10,578 nt of DNA, from contig ONOV01000122.1 of assembly GCA_900319505.1 (NCBI GenBank), positions 1 through 10,578 on the forward strand. Direction: 5' to 3'. A program made the translations under genes and the position numbers. Origin of the DNA: an uncultured Erysipelotrichaceae bacterium (lineage in GTDB: Bacteria; Bacillota_I; Bacilli_A; Erysipelotrichales; Erysipelotrichaceae). The notes under the pieces were generated by a model that was not told where the DNA came from, searched no databases, and saw nothing but the letters and a program-made list of their open reading frames with translations. Position 1 is the first letter of the stretch. Each line of letters begins with the position of its first letter. Shown here in pieces: positions 1 through 8,208 of the stretch.

Positions 1-667
1 GACGCCGCACCAAAGGCTCATCATCGCACTGTGGATTTTCAATCATATATAAAAGAGCATCGCTGACTTCACTCAAATTATGCGGCGGAATATTGGTTGC
101 CATACCCACGGCAATTCCCATAGCGCCGTTGCATAGCAAATTCGGCACCATCGCCGGCATAACTGTCGGCTCACTATCCTCACCATCATAAGTATCTATA
201 AATTCTACCGCATCGTCGCTTAAACCGTCCATCAAATCCATGGCAAATTCGGTTAATCTGGCTTCGGTATAACGCATGGCGGCTGCGCCATCTCCATCCA
301 TGGAACCGAAGTTGCCATGACCGTCTACCAGTGTCTCTCTCAGGTTCCAGTCCTGGGCCATGTAAACCAGGGCACCGTAAATCGAACTGTCGCCGTGCGG
401 ATGGTATTTTCCCATTGTATCACCGACAATACGCGCACACTTACGATACGGTTTGTCCGGTGTGTTATTCATTTCATACATGGAGTAGAGAATACGTCTC
501 TGCACCGGTTTGAGACCATCACGTACATCCGGCAGGGCTCTTGCCACAATGACGGACATGGAGTATTCAAGGAAGTCTCTTCTGATTTCCTTGGAGAGGT
601 CTGTTTCTGTTATATTTCCCGGATCGAAGTTTTCTTCATCAAACTCCATGAAATCATCTAATCCCAT
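1..667 (-). CDS. gyrA: DNA gyrase subunit A, N-terminal part (partial at window edge)
   Basis: GyrA is the breakage-reunion subunit of the type II topoisomerase that introduces negative supercoils ahead of replication forks. Translating the minus strand from the ATG at 667-665 gives 222 residues that run off the left edge, so the C-terminal three quarters is missing. I see the conserved opening ([18 protein letters not shown], residues 37-54), the quinolone-resistance region (HPHGDSS, about residues 89-95) and the active-site Tyr133 in AAMRYTEA. The start is set by GGAGG at 674-678, six bases upstream of the ATG. The gene follows the gyrB stop after only 11 bases, so it is the last visible gene of the yaaA-recF-gyrB-gyrA operon. 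Two oddities are the Gly at residue 98 (E. coli position 87, usually Asp or Glu) and a shift in leucine codon use below about position 260. ParC is the alternative, but the adjacent gyrB and QRDR style favour GyrA. Confidence 0.96.
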   Translation of the reverse strand, partial: MGLDDFMEFDEENFDPGNITETDLSKEIRRDFLEYSMSVIVARALPDVRDGLKPVQRRILYSMYEMNNTPDKPYRKCARIVGDTMGKYHPHGDSSIYGALVYMAQDWNLRETLVDGHGNFGSMDGDGAAAMRYTEARLTEFAMDLMDGLSDDAVEFIDTYDGEDSEPTVMPAMVPNLLCNGAMGIAVGMATNIPPHNLSEVSDALLYMIENPQCDDEPLVRR

Positions 668-678
668 TTCTGACCTCC

Positions 679-3777
<3,099 letters not shown>

Positions 3778-3778
<1 letters not shown>

Positions 3779-3975
3779 CAGACGGTATATGTCTTTCCAT
3801 GCATGGTGACGGTATCACCGGGATACAGCTTGCGTCCTCTTCTTGTCTCCGTTTCACCATTGACTTTTACGTCCCCCTGTCTGATCACAGTCTTGGCTTC
3901 ACCGCCGCTGCCGACCAGATTTTTCAGTTTGAGAAACTGCTGCAGAAGGATATAATTCTCACTTCTTTCATCCAT
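3778..3975 (-). CDS. yaaA: S4-domain RNA-binding protein YaaA
   Basis: This small protein (65 residues) is almost entirely one S4 RNA-binding domain, as in the YaaA family found between dnaN and recF in Firmicutes, which has been linked to 50S ribosome assembly. The S4 signature is visible in LQQFLKLKNLVGSGGEAK (11-28) and VIRQGDVKVNG (30-40), followed by the basic stretch TRRGRKLYPGD (44-54). The open frame extends further upstream to 4089, but the ATG at 3975-3973 has GGAGG eight bases before it and matches family length. The upstream extension would also read through the promoter at 4016-4024. It is the first gene of the yaaA-recF-gyrB-gyrA operon. Confidence 0.92.
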
Positions 3976-4015
3976 TCTGTTTTCCTCCTTCAGAAGGCCG
4001 TAAATGACCTGCTTT

Positions 4016-4024
4016 ATTATACCA
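4016..4024 (-). promoter_or_regulatory. Extended -10 promoter for yaaA-recF-gyrB-gyrA
   Basis: On the minus strand this reads TGGTATAAT, a perfect -10 hexamer with the TGn extension. No good -35 hexamer lies 16-18 bases upstream, where the 3' arm of a terminator hairpin sits instead. The predicted start of transcription, about 4009, would leave a leader of roughly 34 bases before the yaaA ATG. Its position just after two terminators supports a separate transcript for this operon. Confidence 0.7.
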
Positions 4025-4025
4025 C

Positions 4026-4071
4026 AAAAAGGCCTGAAAATCCTTATGGAAAGCCGGTTTTCAGACCTTTT
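4026..4071 (-). terminator. Terminator-like hairpin abutting the yaaA promoter
   Basis: The arms are 4027-4040 (AAAAGGCCTGAAAA) and 4058-4071 (TTTTCAGACCTTTT), complementary at 13 of 14 positions around a 17-base loop. On the minus strand the descending arm ends in a run of five T (4030-4026), as in an intrinsic terminator. On the plus strand the hairpin is followed by TTTTATATTTAT, so it may also work in reverse. It is the second terminator after dnaN, and its tail touches the -10 element at 4016-4024. Confidence 0.6.
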
Positions 4072-4122
4072 ATATTTATCTGCATGCATGTTATTCGTAA
4101 TCGGTTACAGAAAAGCTCTGCA

Positions 4123-4143
4123 TCAGGCTGTTTTAAAGCCTGA
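4123..4143. repeat. Short inverted repeat in the dnaN-yaaA gap
   Basis: TCAGGCT at 4123-4129 pairs with AGCCTGA at 4137-4143 across a seven-base loop. No T run follows on either strand, so I do not call it a terminator. The rest of 4072-4165 shows no gene. Confidence 0.35.
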
Positions 4144-4165
4144 ATTTACATACATAAAGTCACTG

Positions 4166-4189
4166 AAAAATCCCCGCCTGAGCGGGGAT
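4166..4189 (-). terminator. Intrinsic terminator of dnaN
   Basis: TCCCCGC (4171-4177) and GCGGGGA (4182-4188) form a perfect seven-base stem, eight counting A4170-T4189, with a four-base loop. On the minus strand the stem is followed by TTTTT (4170-4166). It begins about five bases after the dnaN stop codon, so it should end the dnaA-dnaN transcript. Confidence 0.88.
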
Positions 4190-4193
4190 CAGA

Positions 4194-5327
4194 TCAGTCA
4201 TAGGAACGTACCGGCAGGGTCAGCTGCAGCATACTGTCATCTTCCGGATTGATCAGGATAAACGGCTTCATCTCACCGGCAAAACGGATCTCAATCGTAT
4301 TGCCTTTGAGAGCTCTGGCCGCTGCCATGACATAGCCGCCGTTGAAGGAGATATCCAGCGGTTCTCCCTTGAAAACAGCACCCTCTTCCATCAGAGACTG
4401 CTCGAATTCACCGATCTCCTGGGAACGGTTGGAGAAGATAATGTCATCTTCCGTGCAGTGCAGATGGTTGATGGTCATATTCTCATTCTTGATGAACATG
4501 GAACGATCCAGCACATTGATCAAAGAAGATCTGGAGATGGTCAGAGTTGAAATGAAGGATGTAGGAATAAGGCGGTCTGTTTCCGGGAAAGCACCTTCCA
4601 AGAGTCTTGTCTGGAAGACGGTATCATCGGTAATGAACTGGGCTTTTCTGGTATCCAGAGCAATGCGGATATCCTTATCCTCGGATAAGAGAATGGATCT
4701 GACTTCATTCATGGACTTGGCCGGAACGGTGACGGCAATGTCAAGATCACTGTCAATGGCTTCTTCCTTGCGGGCCAGACGATAGGAGTCAGTCGCTACG
4801 GCAATCAGCTTTCCTTCCTTCAGAACCATATGAATGCCGGTCAATGCAGGACGTGTTTCCTGATCGCTTGCCGCAAAGGCTGTTGCTTCAATCAGAGCAC
4901 TGAGTTTCAGTTCATTGACGCTGAAGCTCTGCTGAGGTTCACTCAGATCAATATCCGGATATTCATCCGCCTTGGTGCCGTTGATGCGGAACTGGGCCTG
5001 ATTGCCCTTGAAGGATGTCAATGCGCCGTCCAGAATCTCTACCTTGACCGTATCCGCATCGATCTTATGGACAATGTCCATAATGTAATGAGCATCAATG
5101 ACAACTGAACCCGGTTCTTCGACATTGAGCTGAAGCTCTTCATCATCCTTTCCCTTCAGGGTTCTGCGGATGGTGACATCGTTGTCACTGGCTGTCAGAA
5201 CCAGTTCATTATCTTCTGATGCTTCAATCAGAATTCCTCGTAATGCGGCCGGACTGGTGGATGAGATGGCATGGTTCACATCCTGCAGAGCGGCATACAT
5301 CTTAGTTTTGGCAATGCTGAATTTCAT
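4194..5327 (-). CDS. dnaN: DNA polymerase III beta subunit (sliding clamp)
   Basis: DnaN forms the ring-shaped dimer that holds DNA polymerase III on the template and recruits many repair and regulatory proteins. The product is 377 residues, the usual clamp length, opening with MKFSIAKTKMYAALQDVNHAI and ending in the typical LILPVR-type tail (here LTLPVRSYD), which shapes the partner-binding cleft. Inner landmarks include TRPALTGIHMVL (about 157-168) and AVATDSYRLA (175-184), characteristic of beta clamps. The ATG at 5327-5325 is preceded by AAGGAGG seven bases away. The gene follows dnaA after about 150 bases that carry origin-like sequence and is closed by a strong terminator right after its stop. 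I could not identify a dedicated dnaN promoter with confidence, so cotranscription with dnaA is likely. Confidence 0.97.
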   Translation of the reverse strand: MKFSIAKTKMYAALQDVNHAISSTSPAALRGILIEASEDNELVLTASDNDVTIRRTLKGKDDEELQLNVEEPGSVVIDAHYIMDIVHKIDADTVKVEILDGALTSFKGNQAQFRINGTKADEYPDIDLSEPQQSFSVNELKLSALIEATAFAASDQETRPALTGIHMVLKEGKLIAVATDSYRLARKEEAIDSDLDIAVTVPAKSMNEVRSILLSEDKDIRIALDTRKAQFITDDTVFQTRLLEGAFPETDRLIPTSFISTLTISRSSLINVLDRSMFIKNENMTINHLHCTEDDIIFSNRSQEIGEFEQSLMEEGAVFKGEPLDISFNGGYVMAAARALKGNTIEIRFAGEMKPFILINPEDDSMLQLTLPVRSYD

Positions 5328-5348
5328 GTTGCGCCTCCTTGCGTGCCT

Positions 5349-5404
5349 GTATATATATCAGTTATTAAGTTTAGATTTATTAGGGCAGTGGAAACTGTGG
5401 AAAA
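5349..5404 (-). other. Likely origin unwinding site (DnaA boxes plus AT-rich DUE)
   Basis: Read on the minus strand, two DnaA-box-like nonamers abut directly: TTTTCCACA (5404-5396) and GTTTCCACT (5395-5387). A short GC run (GCCC) comes next, and then about 33 AT-rich bases down to 5349, ending in an alternating TATATATA stretch. Some triplets after the GC run (CTA, CTA, TTA) fit the DnaA-trio idea, though the series is imperfect. This order (boxes, GC spacer, trios, AT-rich DNA) and its place between dnaA and dnaN match the B. subtilis basal unwinding system. Function is inferred. Confidence 0.6.
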
Positions 5405-5407
5405 GTC

Positions 5408-5442
5408 TTCCATAACCCTTATGGAACGGTGCTATTTTAGCA
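5408..5442. repeat. Two tandem small hairpins between dnaA and the unwinding site
   Basis: TTCCATAA (5408-5415) and TTATGGAA (5419-5426) form a perfect eight-base stem with a three-base spacer. Three bases further on, TGCTA (5430-5434) and TAGCA (5438-5442) form a second stem, also with a three-base spacer. No T run follows on the minus strand, so a terminator is not supported. They may be protein-binding palindromes or RNA structures in the dnaA 3' region. Confidence 0.5.
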
Positions 5443-5473
5443 TTTCCAGCCGGTGGGAAAACAGTGGAGAGAA

Positions 5474-5482
5474 TGTGGATTA
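5474..5482 (-). promoter_or_regulatory. DnaA box overlapping the dnaA stop codon
   Basis: The minus strand reads TAATCCACA, one mismatch from TTATCCACA, and its TAA is the dnaA stop codon (5482-5480). It is probably part of the downstream half of the origin. Confidence 0.5.
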
Positions 5483-6850
5483 GGCATCCAGTCTCTTCTC
5501 AAGCGTATTGACTGCTTCCTTCATGGCCGGATCCGTCTTGAGTGCCTTCTCTACTTTGCGGCAGGCTGACATGATCGTAGCGTGATCGCGTCCGCCGAAC
5601 TCTTCGCCGATCTTGATATAGGAAAGGGAAAGCTTGGTACGGCATAAATAGATCGAGATATGCCTTGCATTGGCAATATTCTTCGTACGTGTCTTGGAGA
5701 CAATCTGCTGGTGGGTCAGACCATAGTAGTCGGCCACCGTATCGATGATCTTCTTAGGACTGAGACCGGTCTGATCAGAGACAACAGCCTGTGCTTTCAA
5801 AGCATTCATCACCGTTTCAAGACGGATGGAAGAGCCGTCCGGCTGAAACTGTATTGCATAGAAAAGCACCCGGTTCAATGCCCCTTCCAGACTTCTGATA
5901 TTGCCGGAGAAGTTGGAAGCGATATAGGCAAGACCATCCGGATCCACTTCAATGGACTGGCCGGACTGTTTGATCTTCATTTCCAGAATGGCAAGCGAAG
6001 TCTCAAACTCAGGCGAATCAATCCCGACGGAAAGACCGCTTGAAAAGCGGCTGATCAATCTGTCTTCCAGACCTTTGATTTCATTAGGCTGACGGTCGGA
6101 AGCGATGCAGATCTGCTTGTGGTTATTGATGAGCTCGTTGTAGATGGTAAAGAAGATTTCATGCGACTTTTCCTTGCCGGCCAGAAACTGAATATCATCG
6201 ACCAGAAAGACATCTATCCCATACAGATATTCCTTGAACTGGTCAATTTTACCGATCTTGATGGCTTTGACGACATTTTCGACAAACTTCAGGGACTCCG
6301 TATAGTAGACCTTCTTGGAAGGATCATTCTTCTGAATATAATTGCCGATGGCCATGAGCAGATGAGTCTTGCCAAGGCCGGAATTGCCGAAGATGAATAA
6401 AGGATTGAAGAACTGTCCGGGACGGGTAGCACAGGCTAATGCTGCGGCATGGCTCTCCCGGTTGCAGTCACCGACAACAAAGTTGTCGAACGTGCGGTCA
6501 CGCTGAAGCGGCATGGACGCAAAAGCCGCCGCTTCATCCTCAGAAAGCTGCACAGAAGGCTTTACAGCGGTTCTGAGTTCACTCTTCTGGCATACTTCCA
6601 CGATATAGTCCCGATCTGCCTGCAGAACGTCTGTAAAAGCAGCTGAGAGGGTTTTGATTTCCTGCTGGATGATCTGTTTGCAGATGATGTTAGGCGTCAG
6701 TACAGTCGCCTTTTCTGTGGTCAGTTCATAGATGGAACTCGGCTCATAGAAAGTCGAGATCACCGTAGGTTCTATGGAAGTGTTTATGCGCAGATAGTCC
6801 AGTATTTTTTTCCAGACATCCTTGAGATACTGGTCTTTTGATGCAGTCAT
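5480..6850 (-). CDS. dnaA: Chromosomal replication initiator protein DnaA
   Basis: DnaA binds boxes in oriC, oligomerises with ATP and opens the duplex for helicase loading; it also acts as a transcription factor. The 456-residue protein has domain I (about 1-85), a short linker, then domain III with Walker A GNSGLGKT (155-162), Walker B VFLVDD (214-219) and the arginine-finger region DRLISRFS (263-270). Domain IV has the family signature GGRDHATIMSACRK (419-432) for box recognition. I choose the ATG at 6850-6848 because AGGTG lies six bases upstream. An in-frame GTG at 6859 would add three residues but would use up that ribosome binding site. Box clusters lie on both sides of the gene, which implies autoregulation as well as origin function. 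Confidence 0.97.
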   Translation of the reverse strand: MTASKDQYLKDVWKKILDYLRINTSIEPTVISTFYEPSSIYELTTEKATVLTPNIICKQIIQQEIKTLSAAFTDVLQADRDYIVEVCQKSELRTAVKPSVQLSEDEAAAFASMPLQRDRTFDNFVVGDCNRESHAAALACATRPGQFFNPLFIFGNSGLGKTHLLMAIGNYIQKNDPSKKVYYTESLKFVENVVKAIKIGKIDQFKEYLYGIDVFLVDDIQFLAGKEKSHEIFFTIYNELINNHKQICIASDRQPNEIKGLEDRLISRFSSGLSVGIDSPEFETSLAILEMKIKQSGQSIEVDPDGLAYIASNFSGNIRSLEGALNRVLFYAIQFQPDGSSIRLETVMNALKAQAVVSDQTGLSPKKIIDTVADYYGLTHQQIVSKTRTKNIANARHISIYLCRTKLSLSYIKIGEEFGGRDHATIMSACRKVEKALKTDPAMKEAVNTLEKRLDA

Positions 6851-6884
6851 AATTAACACCTGATTCTTTCTAGATTGCTCTACT

Positions 6885-6913
6885 ATTCTAGCGGTGCTTC
6901 CCCTATATTTCCA
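6885..6913 (-). promoter_or_regulatory. Possible dnaA promoter
   Basis: The minus strand has TAGAAT (6890-6885), one mismatch from the -10 consensus, placed to give a leader of about 28 bases. The -35 candidate 17 bases upstream (TGGAAA, 6913-6908) is poor, but it overlaps a DnaA-box-like nonamer (6907-6915), which would suit DnaA autorepression. This is a weak call. Confidence 0.28.
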
Positions 6914-6936
6914 CAGTAAAATTGTTGAAAACTATT

Positions 6937-6945
6937 TTATCCACA
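6937..6945 (+). promoter_or_regulatory. Consensus DnaA box
   Basis: This is the only exact TTATCCACA nonamer that I found in the cluster. It lies about 90 bases upstream of the dnaA start codon. Confidence 0.85.
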
Positions 6946-6987
6946 ATGTCTGATTTTACATAAATATGATATTGATCATACATTCAT

Positions 6988-7078
6988 CACTTTTCCACTG
7001 TTTTCCACAAATTTTGTATTGTGGAGAAATTGTTGAAAATGAATCCACCATGTGGAAAAGTGCTGAAAATGTGGAAAA
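6988..7078. repeat. Symmetrical group of five DnaA boxes
   Basis: Two plus-strand boxes in tandem (6991-6999 and 7001-7009) face three minus-strand boxes (7020-7028, 7051-7059, 7070-7078). CACTTTTCCAC (6988-6998) and GTGGAAAAGTG (7052-7062) form a perfect 11-base inverted repeat. TTTTCCACAA (7001-7010) and TTGTGGAGAA (7019-7028) form a second, matching at 9 of 10 positions around eight bases. Confidence 0.75.
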
Positions 7079-7158
7079 ACATGGCCTGCATACGGTATTT
7101 CAACAGTTTATAAACCATCTGAAAATGGCTTTATCATAGCATTTCTGATGATTATAAA

Positions 7159-7184
7159 CAGTTTTCCACATGAGTGGAAAACTG
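7159..7184. repeat. 11-base perfect inverted repeat made of two DnaA boxes
   Basis: CAGTTTTCCAC (7159-7169) and GTGGAAAACTG (7174-7184) are exact reverse complements separated by ATGA. Each arm contains most of a DnaA-box-like nonamer, so the pair forms a head-to-head box dyad. Confidence 0.8.
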
Positions 7185-7269
7185 ACAGTGTTGAGAGTGT
7201 AAAACCATGTGGATTATGTACATTTATCCTGTTTCTGATGTGAATTTTACAGGAATAAGAGGTTTATGA

Positions 7270-7362
7270 TGCATTTTTCCACCATCTGTCCTGCTTCAGC
7301 GTACTCTTTTCCGTTAAAAACCATATTATCTGCCTGTTTATTCACAATGGTGGAAAAATGCA
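7270..7362. repeat. 16-base perfect inverted repeat flanking 61 bases
   Basis: TGCATTTTTCCACCAT (7270-7285) and ATGGTGGAAAAATGCA (7347-7362) are exact reverse complements. Each arm contains the box variant TTTTCCACC. The 61-base interior holds a TTATTCACA box at its right end (7338-7346). I see no flanking target duplication that would suggest a mobile element. Confidence 0.8.
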
Positions 7363-7368
7363 AAATAC

Positions 7369-7397
7369 AAAAAGAAAAGGCAGCCTGATGGCTGCCT
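7369..7397 (-). terminator. Second terminator between jag and oriC
   Basis: GGCAGCC (7379-7385) and GGCTGCC (7390-7396) form a perfect stem with a four-base loop, extended by A7378-T7397. On the minus strand it is followed by TTTTCTTTTT. It faces transcription coming from jag toward the origin and lies seven bases from the end of the 16-base inverted repeat. Confidence 0.85.
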
Positions 7398-7531
7398 CCT
7401 GGCTGTTATTACAATCCCCTGCACAGTTGATTGGAAATGACATTTCATTCATACTTTGCTGTCTTATCTTTCTATCATTGTGACATGAACAGCCGGTATT
7501 GCAGACAGGATCTGATGCTGTTACGCGTAAT
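7398..7531. other. Gene-free stretch between two jag-side terminators
   Basis: I see no convincing gene here. It holds a palindrome GAAATG-A-CATTTC (7434-7446) and a 10-base palindrome TTACGCGTAA (7521-7530). A minus-strand frame with ATG at about 7469 lacks a ribosome binding site and runs through the terminator. A small RNA cannot be excluded, but I found no good promoter. Confidence 0.3.
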
Positions 7532-7556
7532 AAAAAAGCGGACGTTTTCATCCGCT
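7532..7556 (-). terminator. Terminator of the rpmH-rnpA-yidC-jag operon
   Basis: On the minus strand AGCGGATG (7556-7549) pairs with CGTCCGCT (7544-7537), with one T-G wobble, around an AAAA loop, followed by TTTTTT (7537-7532). It starts five bases after the jag stop codon. Confidence 0.9.
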
Positions 7557-7561
7557 CTGCA

Positions 7562-8206
7562 TTACTCTGCTGTTTCTTCTTCAGGCTCTTCTGCCGGCTC
7601 ATCCGCTGCATAGCGGACGCATACGTGTCGGCGGGAACCTTCCCCTTCAGACTCAGTCTTGATGTTGTGCCATTCATTCAGCTGCTTGTGAATGACCTTG
7701 CGTTCATCACTTGGCATCGGATCAAGCTCAACATCCACATGGCTCTTCTGAACCTGACGGCCGATCTTCTTGGCCATGAATCTCAGCCGGCTGTATCTTT
7801 CTTCCTTGTAGTGGTTGACATCGATCAGAACGTTGATTCTGTTCTTGAACTCCGCATTGACCGCGCCTCTGACCACGGTATTGAAGGCATCGATGGTTTT
7901 GCCCATCTTGCCGATGAGAACCGCATTGTTTTCCGCATTCAGATTGACGATATAACCGTCATCTGTTTCTTCAATTGCAACCTCGATTTCCTCATCGATG
8001 CTGGTGAAGAAGCTGCCAAGATAATCAAAGAGGAATTCCTTTACATCTTCAGAAGTATAAACTTCTGCTGTCACTTCTGCGGTATTGCCCTCTTCATCCT
8101 TCTTTTCTTCCGTTACATGATACTTCAGATCAGTGGTAACGCATCCCCTGTCATCTGCGGCTCTGCGCAGGATCTCTTCCAGGGAAGTATCTGTATATGT
8201 TTCCAT
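7562..8206 (-). CDS. jag: RNA-binding protein Jag/KhpB (KH and R3H domains)
   Basis: Jag (KhpB, SpoIIIJ-associated) is a cytoplasmic RNA-binding protein that in other Firmicutes pairs with KhpA and influences cell division and elongation. The 214-residue product has a KH-type domain with the GxxG loop GKMG (99-102) in NNAVLIGKMGKTIDAFNTVV, then an R3H domain with the Arg-x3-His core R169-H173 in DERKVIHKQL and a closing HVCVRY (194-199). The N-terminal region is shorter and more acidic than usual, and I do not see the GLFGxGxKPA-like stretch common in Jag N domains. The C-terminal tail (201-214) is almost entirely Asp, Glu, Ala and Pro. The ATG lies two bases after the yidC stop, with GGAG ten bases upstream, so the two are cotranscribed and probably coupled. 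Two terminators follow. Confidence 0.93.
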   Translation of the reverse strand: METYTDTSLEEILRRAADDRGCVTTDLKYHVTEEKKDEEGNTAEVTAEVYTSEDVKEFLFDYLGSFFTSIDEEIEVAIEETDDGYIVNLNAENNAVLIGKMGKTIDAFNTVVRGAVNAEFKNRINVLIDVNHYKEERYSRLRFMAKKIGRQVQKSHVDVELDPMPSDERKVIHKQLNEWHNIKTESEGEGSRRHVCVRYAADEPAEEPEEETAE

Positions 8207-8208
8207 GT

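Larger units (their letters stand above)
6907..7362. other. oriC: DnaA-box cluster upstream of dnaA
   Basis: This AT-rich, gene-free stretch holds about a dozen nonamers close to TTATCCACA, in both orientations. Plus-strand boxes begin at 6907 (ATTTCCACA), 6937 (TTATCCACA), 6991 (TTTTCCACT), 7001 (TTTTCCACA), 7162 (TTTTCCACA), 7275 (TTTTCCACC) and 7338 (TTATTCACA). Minus-strand boxes begin at 7020 (TTCTCCACA), 7051 and 7070 (both TTTTCCACA), 7173 (TTTTCCACT), 7208 (TAATCCACA) and 7349 (TTTTCCACC). The commonest variant is TTTTCCACA rather than TTATCCACA. An 11-base direct repeat ATTGTTGAAAA occurs at 6921 and 7029, each followed by a box or box-like sequence. A 10-base palindrome GTTTATAAAC lies at 7106-7115. 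The location beside dnaA and the box density make an origin role very likely. Confidence 0.9.

Noticed and set aside
3976..4089. N-terminal extension of YaaA by 38 residues
   Set aside because: It would span the promoter and leader. The downstream ATG has a strong ribosome binding site and gives the normal family length.
6907..7362. CRISPR array or iteron-like plasmid origin
   Set aside because: The repeats are DnaA-box nonamers with irregular spacing and both orientations, beside chromosomal dnaA; there are no constant-length spacers.
7270..7362. Miniature transposable element
   Set aside because: There is an inverted repeat but no target duplication, and the arms contain DnaA-box variants, which suits an origin element better.
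7342..7677. Minus-strand open frame of 111 codons between jag and oriC
   Set aside because: It begins inside jag in another frame and crosses both terminators; there is no ribosome binding site.
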